Part shown: piece by piece, positions 45,710 through 57,100 of the stretch
Layout of the letters: each line of letters starts with the position of its first letter
Position numbering within the stretch: the stretch's first letter is position 1
Source of the DNA: Casuarina equisetifolia
Lineage: Eukaryota; Streptophyta; Magnoliopsida; Fagales; Casuarinaceae
Direction: 5' to 3'
Length of the DNA: 64,000 nt
Assembly (NCBI GenBank): GCA_028551475.1
Contig: CM052358.1
Location: forward strand, 8,539,938 to 8,603,937
Notes under the pieces: model-generated
Seen by the model: only the letters and a program-made list of their open reading frames with translations
What the model was told of the DNA's origin: nothing
The model's database searches: none
Program-made: the position numbers and the translations under genes

Positions 45710-47228
45710 TAATTCTTAATAGAGAGTGTAATAATAAATTAACCTCGAAATCTTTATTTTTTCTCCTTTTAATTTTTCTTCCCTTTAGGATTAGGTTTTT
45801 GAGGCCATTAATACCCTTGTACTTGAATAGGTCTAACCACTTAACTTGTGGTGTTTGATGCATAGTTAAACATAGCACTTCATGTCCTTTTAGCACTTAA
45901 TATGGGGCTTTATGGTGCCAAAGGTGAGCTACAAAGTGGAGTTATGTGGAGGGGACCTATGTGGAGTGCCATAGTCCAAGTGGGTATATGGTGTATAGCT
46001 AAGTTAAGATAATAGACTAGTACCTTGGCTCTTAACTTAATCTTTTGGCTTAGTAGTAACACTAGACCTATCCTTATAATAGGTATTTGAGTAAGGTTGT
46101 GAGTTAAAGTCTTGACAAATACTAGGAGGGGGTATTATTGGGCTTATGGGACTAGCAATATCCTTGTACTTGAATAATCTAACTGCTTAACTTGTAGCAC
46201 CTAGTGTAAAGTCAAGTGTAGTACTTCTTGTTTGCTTACCATTTAGTGTAGGGCTTTATATTGTTAATGGTGAGTTATAAATAAAGGGTCTTTTGCGACC
46301 TTGGTGGGGATTTTTTAAGGAAGGTGTGGGGTTAGCTTAAGTGCCTTATCCCAAGTGAGTAACCAATGTATAACTAAGTTAAGATCATAAAGTAACACCA
46401 TAACTACTAGCTTAAACTTTTGGTTGGTGGTAATGCTTAGTGATGCATCCAAGAATGTGATGTCCTATTAGTTTATGGAGAATGATTTTTTTTTTGTAAA
46501 ATTATAGAATATTATTGCTTAAAAAAATTCATAAATTTAAAAGATTAAAAAAAATTGAAGAATGATTTAGAAGTTTTCCTAACTTGTGATCAAGTATAAT
46601 GATTTTTCCTTTTAAAAAATGCTAAAGAGGTAATTGAACTAAATTTGGATACAGTAATTAAAATAATTTTGATGATTAGTCGATAATAATGGGTATTCAA
46701 TCTCCATGACTAGTAGTATTAGGGGTGAAAATTTTTTATTCATTTTTGTTTGTCTTTTGCACATTGAGTCTAATTATTCATTTTTGTTTGTCTAGTTGAC
46801 TTATTAATTATGTAAATGATAATATGGCTTTCCTTTTGGTCGTTATGTGTTTTCTATTTTTATTTTATTTATTTCCTCAATATTTGCACTTACAACATGC
46901 TAATGATTTTGGTTTTAGTTATAGTTAAAGGATTCTCAAGGCATGTTCAAGAAGTTGATCTACTATACCTCATAGTTTTCAATTTGTCTCTTGTTTCAAG
47001 TAATGGTATTCTAAGTTATTGAATAAAATGAAGTAAAGGTGTTTTATGGAAATGTTCAATGTAGATCACAAAGGTACAACATTATTGTATCATTTTAGAA
47101 ATGACTACTTATCATTATTATTAAGTAATACATCATAGCGAATTAATATCAATTAAATATATGTTCCCCCAATTAATGTAGATGATATAATATTTGGACT
47201 ATTCTAAAATAAAGTTTGGATATATCTT
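45710..47228. repeat. resumed 3' flank of module 2, with dispersed repeats
   Basis: Non-coding. It contains two tandem copies of the TTGGGCTTATGG-type repeat of 13085-13640 (about 45784-46135 and 46136-46475), then sequence matching 13640-14360. No gene is seen. Confidence 0.65.
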
Positions 47229-48233
47229 ATGGGTAGGTAATATAGATGTAAAATATAGACATAAATTCTTATAGGCAGGTAATATAGATGTGCATTGCTC
47301 TAATAAAGTAGTTTGGTAAACTATTTGCTCACCAAAGAAGGAAGGAGGGTTAGGTTTACCGAATCTTAAAATTTGGAATAAAGTTCTTTTAGGATGTATG
47401 CTTTGAAATCTCATAAATTTTTCAAAAACTTCATTATAGAGTAAATGGATTCATAGTACAAAGTATAAAAGAATTTAGTAATGCAGTTGGGCATTAAAGG
47501 TACCATGGCTTGAAGTTGGTGGGGTCTTTTTAAATTAAGGCTTACACTTGCCTTTATTCTTTTAAGTTCTACATATTGTTATCAAAAGACTTATAATGAC
47601 CTTTAACAAATTAATGCAACTATGGATTGATATGATTTAATTTGAACTGATGACATTAGCAAACATAATTTCATTAAGTGATTTGTTTGTAAGAACAAAC
47701 TTTCTACCGCAACATAAATTATACAGTGACTTTCTTCAATAAATATATATTACAATTTTTGTTAGTATCACGTAGAAAATATGAGTCATTTCTTTTTTAA
47801 ATGTGTGTGAACAAATATGATTTAGAAAAGTATTCTCGCCTAGAATGAAATTCAACATGACATTAGAGGATGGAATGAAAAATTACAATGGATTATCAAA
47901 GCAGTTAAAGGAAAGATTTAATTACTAAATTTCTTAGGATATCCTTCTTAGCTTTCATTTATTGTATATAGGTTGAATGAAATAAAAGGTGATATCATGG
48001 GAAAACAATTGATATTTTTATTCTTTTAACCAAAGTAAAAAAAGAAGTACATGGAAGAGTTTTTTTAAAAAAATATAAAATTCTTCCAAGAAAATTTTAT
48101 TTTAAGTGAGATTTAGAGGCTCCCAACTTTTATCTTTTTATAGATATGGTAACTTTTGTAATACTAAGGTATGCCTATGTACTTCTGTATTTTAAAATTT
48201 ATTAATACAATTTACCATTTTACAAAAAAAAAG
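47229..48233 (+). mobile_element. 5'-truncated L1-type LINE
   Basis: It is flanked by GTTTGGATATATCTT (47214-47228) and GTTTGGATATATTTT (48234-48248), a 15-bp target duplication with one mismatch, and has a terminal A-run (48225-48232). The coding remnant at 47295-47530 reads CSPKKEGGLGLPNLKIWNK and SKWIHSTK, the zf-RVT-like C-terminus of plant LINE reverse transcriptase ORFs. Stops and frameshifts are present. Confidence 0.85.
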
Positions 48234-48359
48234 GTTTGGATATATTTTGATATGTATAAAGATGTTCTAAAATAAAAAATTAACAAGAAATAATCTATTA
48301 TAGCATTTTATCCAACAACAAATATACATCAATTTAACAAGTTACAGAAATAAAAATAT

Positions 48360-48600
48360 TAAATAACTTCACAAAATTATAACTTAACATATGAAGTAAT
48401 GGACATACTTCAACTAATGGACTAATGGACATACTTCATATAATAGAAGCCTATAAGCTCAACTAATAGATGTACTTCACAAAATTATGACTTAACATAT
48501 GAACTCTCTCAATGGTACTTTTTTAAATAGTTTTTCATTTCAATTATTTTTTTGTAATTTAATTTCAGTTAAACATCTCTCAATTGTACTTTTTAAACTC
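48360..48600. repeat. short stretch of ~175-bp monomers in module 2 flank
   Basis: It contains ATGGACATACTTCA, AGCCTATAAGCTCAACTAATAG and GAACTCTCTCAATGGTA, the monomer marks. A similar stretch lies at about 58060-58160. Confidence 0.6.
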
Positions 48601-49406
48601 TCTCATTGAATTTAAATTTTTGTAATTTACCTACTAACTAATATGTAAATTAGGAGTATGACTTTTCTTTTGCTCATTATTTATTGTATTTTTTATAAAA
48701 TGGTTTGCACTTAGTAAATGCCAATGGTTTCATATGAAAATTTTTTATTTTATATTTTCAAAGTTTCCGCAATGAAATTCAAACAAATAGAGTCAATCCA
48801 TAATCTTTGTTTTTAACATTTTTTTTCCTCTCTCCATGAACACTTCGTATATAGATTCTATTTTCAATTACTAGTATCTCATTTTAACCTATAGAAAACC
48901 ATTTCTCTCAACTAATTTTAATTTCTACATAAAGTATCTTTCTAGATATTCTCCCTTTTTTTTATCATCATAATTTCATCCTTGAGAAGCTCATTGATTA
49001 TAATTCAAGTTTATGATTTTCGGTAAACCTTTTTATCATTTAAGATAATACTTAAAAAATAAGTAGAATTAAATATCTCAGTCAATTTAAATAAAGTGAC
49101 ATTGTTAAATAGTTTTAGCACTAATGTTAAGATTTTATTTCTTAAGAATATATTATTGTATTAGTTTCATGTTTTTGACCATTTTTGGTCATCATTGAGT
49201 AAGCTTTTGTTTTCCACTTTTCTTAGTTGTTTAAATTTATTTCTATTATAACATCCATTACTTAATTTATTATGGATTGTAAAATTAATTTTTTTCAAAG
49301 CTTTCATAATTTTTAGTGACATTATTTTTTAAAAAATTGATGACAAATAAAAATAAAGATTAACAAAAGAAAATTAAGAGGATATGGTTGATATCTATCC
49401 AATAAA
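48601..49406. other. AT-rich duplicated flank
   Basis: Second copy of the block at about 22080-22920 (shared AATGGTTTCATATGA and GTGACATTGT). No gene. Confidence 0.6.
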
Positions 49407-49411
49407 GATAA

Positions 49412-49614
49412 TGTTAATAGATAGTTACCTCACATAATATGTTACCTTATTAATGTATGTGATTAGGCACAATATCATTGTAATTATTGTAAATATTAGG
49501 TTTACCTTTCCTAGACTAAGCTACATCTCTATAAATGTATAGCAAACATTGTAAAGATTATTATAATAATAGAAAAATCATTCATGCTCCCTCGTAATTT
49601 CTTATTTTCTTACA
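49412..49614. mobile_element. 203-bp solo LTR of a small LTR element
   Basis: TGTTAATAGATAG ... TTTCTTACA, flanked by GATAA on both sides (49407-49411 and 49615-49619). It contains CTCTATAAATG, a TATA-like box, near 49529. The equivalent places in the related blocks lack it, giving an empty site for comparison. The size fits a TRIM or small copia LTR. Confidence 0.82.
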
Positions 49615-49619
49615 GATAA

Positions 49620-52560
49620 TGTACATTAACAAAAAAGGTGAGTCATAGTTAATTCCTAATAGAGAAAGTAATTATAAGTTAATCTTGAAATCTTTATTTT
49701 ATACTCTTTATTTTTTTGCTTTGTATTGTTGGATTTATAGGGCCCAACAGTACACTTGTACTCAAATGGATCTAACCATCCAATTCACGTCACCTTGAAA
49801 ATTATAGATGAAGTAATTAAAGTAAACTTGCATATATCAAATTAACGGGTATCCACGTCCATGAGTAGGAGTAGTGGGAGTTTAGTGAACTCTTTCTCAA
49901 TGTCCATGACTACCACATTTTTGTTTGTCATTTTTTGAGTTTAATTGTTAGTAGTTGACCTACTAATTACATAAGTGAGAATATGACTTTCCTTTTGTTC
50001 ATTATGGCCTTTTTTTCCCCACAATAATTAGCACTTACAATTTGCTTATGTTTTTAGATATAATTGTAGGATTCTCAAGGCATGTCCTAAAAGTGGATCT
50101 ACTATATCTCATAGTTTTCAATTATCTCTTGTTTCAAGTAATGTTATTTTAAGTCATTGATAAAATGAAGTAAAGTTGTTTTATGGAAATTTTCTATGTA
50201 GACCACAAAAAATATGATATTATTGTCTCATTTCATAAATGCATACTTATCATTATTGTTAAATATTGTTTCATGGAAAATTAAATATCCTATAAATATA
50301 TGCTTTCACAATTGATGTAGATGATATATTCCAAAATAAAGTTTGGATATCTTGATCTACATAAAGGTATTCTAAAAGAAAACGTTACATGAAATAATCC
50401 ATTATAACTTTTATCCAACAAGAAATCGATATATAATTTAACAAATTACATAATTAAAGATTTTACATAATCGATGTAAACATTTTAAACAATATAAATT
50501 ATTATAATATGCAATCTTGGTTTTGTTTTACCTAGTTTTGAGTGACATAACAATTCCAACTTTGTACTGGTTGGGCTAAGAGTACCCTTATTCATTTTTT
50601 CAATTTGAAGTCTCATAGATGTACAAGAAATGTTCACACCCGCAGAAAATTTTACTTTTCATTAGATGAAATATTATTAAAATTTGACAATATTTAAGTT
50701 AAACACCATCAGTAGTTAAATATTCCCTAGTAAGGATTTGTATGTTGAGGCGGTGTGGGGATAAAGGAGTAAAAAATATCAGGGTATGCTCCTTATTTGG
50801 TTTAAAGGCAAGTGCATATCTGTACGGGTCCGTGTACTGAACATTTTTTGTATCACAAATAGACATTTTCTTGCCGAAGAGATAAAAATTAATTCTAATT
50901 ATTTATTGAAATAAAAAATGGTTGAAGTTTATGCATTACTCGTACAAATTAGGCATAATCTAAAGATTGTATTATGGAAGAGAAAAAGGACTGACGGAGC
51001 ATAAGTCTTAACCCAAAATGGGCTTATTAAAGCATCAAACAATAAACCATGTTACTTATTTAGTTCGTTTTAAGCTAATGACTGAAAAACTCCAAATAAT
51101 TGTAATTTTCCTTTTTCTTTTTAGAGACAAAAGAGAGATGCCAAAGAGGAAGAGCACGCTAAAGCAGTGGAGGTCAATCCAATGTTAGCTTGCAAACCTC
51201 AATTAGTCTTTGGGAATTTTTCTCTGAGTTTCTAAATATATGGTGCGTTGGTCACACTTTCAAATATTTTTCCTTTCTTTTAAAACATTTTGTATGTATG
51301 CCACTTTGTAAATATCTTTGAAATCAGATTATCCACTTCAATCGTTAAATTGAAACTAACTGCAACTTTTTACCCGTTCATTTTAGCATTGCTTTGAATA
51401 TTCTATTGACATCATGATCATTTAATTGAAACAAGAAAAATTACAAAACTTGTAAAATCACTACTCCAAAAACATTAATTTGAGTCAAATTGATTAAGCA
51501 TAACTCAACTCATATAAAAGAAATCAATCTCAACAAGATTGTTTGGTCACAAAATTCGGAGTTTGAGGGTTGTTAAAATTTCAATACTATATCTAATTTT
51601 TGTCTTTCCAGCCAAGTTATCATCAAAATAGTTGGGAGCCATATTGTTCTTTTTCTGGCTGCTTACTGGTTTTCTTAAATTTGCAAGTGGAAGTCTAAGA
51701 TATTAATAGAAGGTTAACTTATAGATAATCATTATCAAAAGTATTACTTTTAATCCATCAAATACAGAACTTTATTTCTTTTACATGATTGTTAACGTTA
51801 TCAAAATATACGTGTATAATCATTTTCTAATTAGTTGTGCATTTATTGAATTCCATCATACATGTAGTGCCAAAAAATCTTTTTGATTGTTCCAACTATT
51901 AAGTGTCGCTCTTTTTTCTCGACTTGCCAAAAAATTTCTTACAATTTTGTATTAAAATAATTTGATAAGATGCGAATATATAAATTTTTTAAAAATGCCC
52001 CCAACAAAGTATTTTTAATTTGAATTAAAGAAATAAATTTTCATAATAAAGAATTGGAACATTGGAGCATTGGAGATCTTAATACAGTTACAGTGTCTGT
52101 AAGTTGAAAAGCTAAAATATAAAAAAGTAATTATAGTTACTCAATTACTTTTTTGGTTTTTCATTCTCTTGTTTTATGATATTATTTACATTTGTCTATA
52201 TTTTCTTTAATCTTCTTTCTACACAGCCATTCTATTTTATTTTACTCTTAACCAATAAAACAAACCTTCTCTCATCTATTTTAATAGTAGCAATGATTTT
52301 TTTTTCTCATCAAAGGAACATTATTATTATGCTTTTTTTTTCTAACTTATGATTTTCTTTTACTACTTGGGGGTTTTGTTACTATTAAATTTGGATAAGA
52401 TTTTTCAAGTGTCTTTTGTTATCTTTTGACACCTTGGTCAAGTTTTTATCTAAGAAGGCCAACTTCTTATCAAATATGTAGGAATTTCATTGATTTCCAA
52501 AGGACTTCCAATCTAAATTGCACAATTTTAATGAAAACAATAGAATTGAAGAATGGGAGT
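49620..52560. other. AT-rich intergenic DNA, late part of module 2
   Basis: To about 50760 it matches 13900-14800 and 57530-58020 (CAATCTTGGTTTTGTTTT, GTACAAGAAATGTTCAC). After that no repeated block, gene or RNA is recognised. Confidence 0.5.
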
Positions 52561-53625
52561 TTGAGCATATTAGCTATGAGGAGAAATTACAGCTAGTAAA
52601 ATATGTTTTATTATCTTTACAAATGTACTAGTTGTAAATTTTTCTATTGCCCAAACATGTATTGTATGAAATTGAAAAAAATATTAGACTCTTTCTATGG
52701 GCATGTAAATCTACTAGGCGATGTATAGTAAAAGTGGCATGGAAAGAAATTTAATATCTTAAAATTTTTGAAGGATTAGGATTGATTGAAATTTACACTT
52801 AGAATAAGGTGGAAATTAAGAAACTCTTATGGTTTTTTATGCCCAATAACTCAAACTTCTTATGGGATGGATGGATCATATCAAAGAATTGTAAGAGAAA
52901 AAGTGTTTTGGAAGTAGTGATGAAAAGATCATTAACTTAGAGTTGGAGGAATATTTTATAAGTAAAAAATGAATTTTCATAACTAGTAACTAGATCAGAG
53001 TATAAAATTATCAAAGAGAGTATAAAAGAAATTAAATGGGTAAGACTAGTATAAAAAGGAATAGTACAAAAAATAATTTTATTTGTTAGATCACTTTGAA
53101 AGATAAGTTAATCATAGCATATTGATTAGTAGTGTGAAACAGTTCACTGAACCTACAATGCAACTTTGCTCACAAGAAGAAAAATAATAGGAATATTTAT
53201 TTTTTAATTACAAGTTCTCAAATTATATTTGGAGGTCTTTGTTAGGTAAAAATGGATTATCTTAAAGAATTGAATAATGAAGAGTAGAAGTATGTTGGAA
53301 GATTAAGGTTGTTAAATGTAAAAGTTTTGTAGTAACCATGTTTAGTATATTCTTCAAAACTATATTATATCATATTTAAAGAGAAAAGAATAAAAGAAAA
53401 TTCAATGGTAAAAGTCTAGATAGTTTGACCATTATTGCTAAAATTAAGAAGGGCATAAGAGACAAGATGCCATTAATAAGGAAAGTAAAGTTTATAAGTT
53501 ACAATAAGTTTTTACAAGAGTTTTAGAATTTGCTAAATGTAATTTTTTAGCATAAATGATGATGTTGTAATTGAATAATTTGTACTTTTTTGTGGCATAT
53601 AATAATTGAGCTTTCATAAAAAAAA
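52560..53625 (+). mobile_element. second 5'-truncated L1-type LINE remnant
   Basis: Broken reading frames give KLQLVKYVLLSLQMY, FLLPKHVLYEIEKNIRLFLW, KVAWKEI, CSWSWRNIL-like sequence and finally ERNKRKFNGKSLDSLTIIAK, the C-terminal end of plant LINE reverse transcriptase ORFs, in order. It ends in an A-run at 53618-53625. The left border is approximate. Confidence 0.78.
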
Positions 53626-53636
53626 CATTGAAAGAA

Positions 53637-53655
53637 ATATATATATATATATATA
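53637..53655. repeat. (AT)n microsatellite
   Basis: About nine AT units directly after the LINE's 3' end. Confidence 0.9.
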
Positions 53656-53793
53656 ATGTATGTCTTCATTTAATTGATTTTGCCTTTTAGATATGCGCTT
53701 TAAATGTTCTATAGGAATTTTTAAAATTTTTGTGACGTAACAATGTAAATTTTTCTTTCACAAACCCATAAACCAAATCAAATGACGAAATTA

Positions 53794-53876
53794 TATCCGA
53801 GATATGGTTATTACACCCAGCCTTATTGGTATTAATAAAATTTGTCAGGGTACCGTCCCTGTTCTCAAAAAAAAAA
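53794..53876 (+). mobile_element. short poly(A) retroposon with long target duplication
   Basis: An 83-bp insertion, ending GTCAGGGTACCGTCCCTGTT CTC then A-run. It is flanked by perfect 19-bp repeats AAATCAAATGACGAAATTA (53775-53793 and 53877-53895). This is the hallmark of LINE-mediated target-primed insertion; the body is a 5'-truncated LINE or SINE 3' end. Confidence 0.88.
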
Positions 53877-53923
53877 AAATCAAATGACGAAATTAGTTTT
53901 TTTACAAACTCTTGACCTCCCAC

Positions 53924-54480
53924 CTTAGTATTCCAACAACGAACATCAAGATTGTCCATACTCTTGAATACCGTCTCACACGATTTTAAATCCCCCAGCT
54001 TTGCATATGTATTTAAAACAAAGCCACCTACGAAAGGGTTCTTCTCCTTCCTATTTTCAAAGCAAAACTATGAATGTATAGCTTAGTCACCTAGTTTAGT
54101 GATGAGCTAGTTGGAACTCTAGTTGTAAGACTTGAAGTTTAATATCATGTGTGTATAAGTTAAGTATATACATTATAACATTAAAAGAAATTAGTTTGAA
54201 GTTTGACAACCCATGTGCATAATTTGAGTGCATCCATTGTAGTATTAAAGAATTTTTTTTTTAAAAAAAAAAAACCATGAACGCACAAACTAAATTCAGA
54301 AGCTTTCACGATTGTGCATACTTTTACGAGAGACTAGAATCTGAAGAGCAGGATCTGATACTACAAATATGGTGGCGATGTTTGGAGATTGCGTGGAACT
54401 GAGGTGTGTTTACAAAGAGAAAAAGTTGTGGCTGTTCTGCAGCGCGATGGGAAAGTCTTGAGATTATCATTTGTCATTTT
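53924..54480 (-). pseudogene. PPR pseudogene 3 (short remnant)
   Basis: Bases 53924-54076 match 7449-7617 of the intact gene (for example TATTCCAACAACGAACATCAA) and 54271-54480 match 7609-7670 and then 8003-8148, with about 325 bp missing between. The 5' end with the start region is kept. It is interrupted by a SINE-like insertion and by frame changes. Confidence 0.9.
54077..54270 (+). mobile_element. SINE-like insertion in PPR pseudogene 3
   Basis: 194 bp ending in T- and A-runs, flanked by AAAACTATGAATG (54064-54076) and AAAACCATGAACG (54271-54283), 13 bp with two mismatches. The 5' end TATAGCTTAGTCACCTAG has a loose resemblance to a tRNA-type box A and GTAAGACTTGAAGTTTAA to a box B; the SINE call is tentative. 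Confidence 0.65.
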
Positions 54481-55480
54481 ACACACAGCTAAGGTTCAAC
54501 TTTTCAAGCTGAATAACAGGTTATAAGTATATTGGCAATCTTTTATTGTCTTGGTTAACATGCTCGGAGTTTCTATTTCTATTTTTTATTTTCTAAATTT
54601 ATTTGCCAAGATAAACTTCATCTGTGTTAATAATTTAAATTGCTTTTTATAAATGTTTTCTTCTTATCAGATTCATCCTTGTTAATCATTTGTGTCGGAA
54701 AATTTGAATTCTCGACACCATTATGGGGCTCACACCATTGGTCATCATCTAATGGCCCAAATCTAGGTCACATTCGAATTCTCATTTATAGATCACAGAC
54801 ATCTCGCCTGTCTAGATCCCCATCTCTACCTGTCATATTTGGGATTTCATTGATGGATCTTCGTCAATGCTTTCTCATCTTCAAACCCTGTTACGGGCTT
54901 ATTTGTTACACAGAGAAGGTACTAGCCCAATGCATATGTATAAAAGGAAGAGGCAAGAGGAGAACCGGAGTCTTTGGTTGTTGAATATTCTGGAGTGTTT
55001 CTCCCGGTTGGTAGCGTCCCGTATGATGCTAAAGGGTTCAGTGTCCCCTTTGTGACGCTGGTATGGTGGCAGCCTCCCTTAGAAGCTGCACTCTATCTTA
55101 ATGAAAGAAATGGCTTTTGATCGTAACAAACCCCTCGTCTTTGGGCCTTTCATCTAGGGCGCTCTAAATCTAATATTTGGCCCCATAACGTTTAGGCCTA
55201 TTTTTCTAGCTTCCTCTTCACTTTACCTTGGGCCTAATAAACACCATAACATCGATTGTATCATTGTTGTTGTGGCCATCAAATTTTTCTTCCACATTAG
55301 AATCGAATAATTTTTTTTACTTGTGTATATTTAATAGCTGCTTTCTTATGTAATTTTGACCCTTTTATATTTGGTGATCCATGCATTCACAAGATATATT
55401 TCAATTACTTGATTCCTTAAATCATTGTTATTAGTGGCATTTGTGATCAAATAATTTTTTTTATAACTTCTTGATGTAAA
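54481..55480. repeat. duplicated spacer, module 3
   Basis: Counterpart of 8149-9120 (GCCAAGATAAACTTCATC, TTGTTGTTGTGGCCATCAAA), interrupted at 54889-55126 by an insertion. No gene. Confidence 0.7.
54889..55126. mobile_element. 238-bp insertion of unknown class
   Basis: Module 1 (8749) and module 2 read straight from CTTCAAACCC into CTCGTCTTTGGGCC; here 238 bp intervene, flanked by CAAACCC (54882-54888 and 55127-55133). It is more GC-rich than its surroundings. It begins TGTTACGGGCTTATTTG and ends GAAATGGCTTTTGATCGTAA, resembling a transcript 3' end, but has no poly(A). Confidence 0.65.
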
Positions 55481-56310
55481 GTGAGGGATGTTTTTCACTA
55501 GATAGTAACTCTTTTTAGCCTTATTAGTAAATTTGATCGAAGCTCATAAGCTCAAATTAGGGCTCTCTCTAAGGTCCTTATAACTTATAACTCAGCTTAT
55601 GGACTCTCTCTAAGGTGCTTTATTTAATTTTTTTATTTCAATTAAAGTTTCTTTAAGATATAAACCCATCACATTTCTAGTAACGGACGTTTTCTTTCAT
55701 CATTTAGTAACTTTGACAAGAGCTTGTAAGCTAAATAGAGAGACATACTTTACAAACTTATAACTAACTCTTGCAAAAGGCTATGCATTTGTGCTAGTCT
55801 CTAATTCTTGTTTTTTAAATTTCTTATAGTTATTGTACAAGATTTTGTTTGAAAGGTTTAGGCATCATGCCCCAAATGTTGTACCTAACATTAGGATTAG
55901 TTTTTAATCCAACATTTAACTATTAATAGAAATAGTCAAGGCAAAGTCTATGTTTCAAAAGAAATAAAATTATCTTTTAGGCTTTCTCAAAGGTACTTTT
56001 TTAAATAGCCTTGCTTTTTAACTAACCTTCTTTGGGATATAAAATCTTTATATTTTTAGTAAGAGACATTGTTCCCCATTAGATAATAACTATTGATGGA
56101 AGCTCATAAGCTCTACTAATGGACATATTTCACAAACTTATAACTTATGGACTCTCTCAATGGTATTTTTGTAATAACTGTTCATTTCATTTAACTCTTC
56201 TTTAGGACATAAAGTCTTTAAGGGTTGTTATCTTTTATCTAACAATAACTTTAACGGAAGTGCATAAGCTCAACTAATGAATTTACTTTAGAAAATTATA
56301 ACTGATGCAC
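55481..56310. repeat. array 3 of ~175-bp tandem monomers
   Basis: Monomer starts lie near 55490, 55690, 56065 and 56222, with the same marks as array 1. About 200 bp of unrelated sequence (roughly 55767-55970, with TTAGGCATCATGCCCC) splits one monomer. The last monomer is followed by the conserved peptide-gene promoter. Confidence 0.8.
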
Positions 56311-56339
56311 GCCAAGGGGTTTTTCTTAAACAACAAGCT

Positions 56340-56488
56340 ACTTAGCTAAAAAATAGTAATGCTTCTTAAGTCATAGCAATTAAATAACACTTTATTGGGT
56401 CGAACTACTCTAGGAATAGTTTAATTCGTAGAATAAAATATTCCTATTGTCAAGCGTATTTAATCATTTAGTTAGTCAACATATAAAT
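56340..56488 (+). promoter_or_regulatory. conserved promoter of Cys-rich gene 3
   Basis: It keeps AGTAATGCTTCTTAAGTCA and CTAGGAATAGTTTAATTC. TATAAAT lies at 56482-56488, 84 bases before the ATG. Confidence 0.6.
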
Positions 56489-56571
56489 CGAGTTACCAAG
56501 GGCTTAGGTTTGAAAAATTGTTTTGGGAATATAAGTCAGAGTTATGAAGTTTAGAAAGTGCAAGAAAATCA

Positions 56572-56991
56572 ATGGCTGGGGAAGATACTAGAAAATTTAT
56601 GATAGTGACGATGGCGTTGCAAATTCTCATTCTTGTTGACGTGCAAGCTAGTGACCTTGTTCCTCGAACCTCCTTCGCTGCATCTTCATTGCCCATACTG
56701 TCTCCTTATTCCTCTGTGCTAGATAAAGTTTACCCATCAATGAGTTCATCCTTTTCAGATAAACTTTGGGATTGCAGACAAAATTGGCTTTCCTTCCTTA
56801 TATACAAACGTTGTCTTGTTCGTAGTTTTACAATATGCTTGGAAGATCAAAGGGTTAGCCCTAAAATTCTGATAGGCATTGCATGGTGTGCAGCTGACTG
56901 CATGGACAAACCTCTGGACTTTATTCCAATTTGTTTCATGCAATGCTATAAGAGACATTCCAGGAATGACTTCCATTCGAAAACTCCCTAG
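56572..56991 (+). CDS. secreted cysteine-rich small protein, paralogue 3
   Basis: A 139-residue single-exon frame starting MAGEDTRKFMIVTMALQ, with signal peptide IVTMALQILILVDVQA, likely cut before SDLVP. The Cys domain lacks C1 (TGC to TCC, Ser). It then reads C2-x12-C3-x7-C4-x16-C5-x3-C6-x10-C7-x3-C8 and ends with a basic tail, RNDFHSKTP. It is the only copy with the full CxxxC-x10-CxxxC core. Seven cysteines remain, so one would be unpaired. The tail and 3' half are closer to paralogue 2 than to paralogue 1. Family and function are not recognised; secretion is inferred from the signal peptide. Confidence 0.75.
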   Translation: MAGEDTRKFMIVTMALQILILVDVQASDLVPRTSFAASSLPILSPYSSVLDKVYPSMSSSFSDKLWDCRQNWLSFLIYKRCLVRSFTICLEDQRVSPKILIGIAWCAADCMDKPLDFIPICFMQCYKRHSRNDFHSKTP

Positions 56992-57100
56992 TGTGAGGTA
57001 TGGGTAAAACCTCCTCACTACATCTAATCTCTTATCTTTTCAGTGATGTGATGGTGGCTGATTGATTGCCATTAAAATACTAGAATAAGCTTCTTTTTTT

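Noticed and set aside
10484-56991. Assignment of the Cys-rich family to nsLTP, prolamin-like/ECA1 or thionin families
   Set aside because: Those families have an adjacent CC pair, which is absent here; the spacing does not fit.
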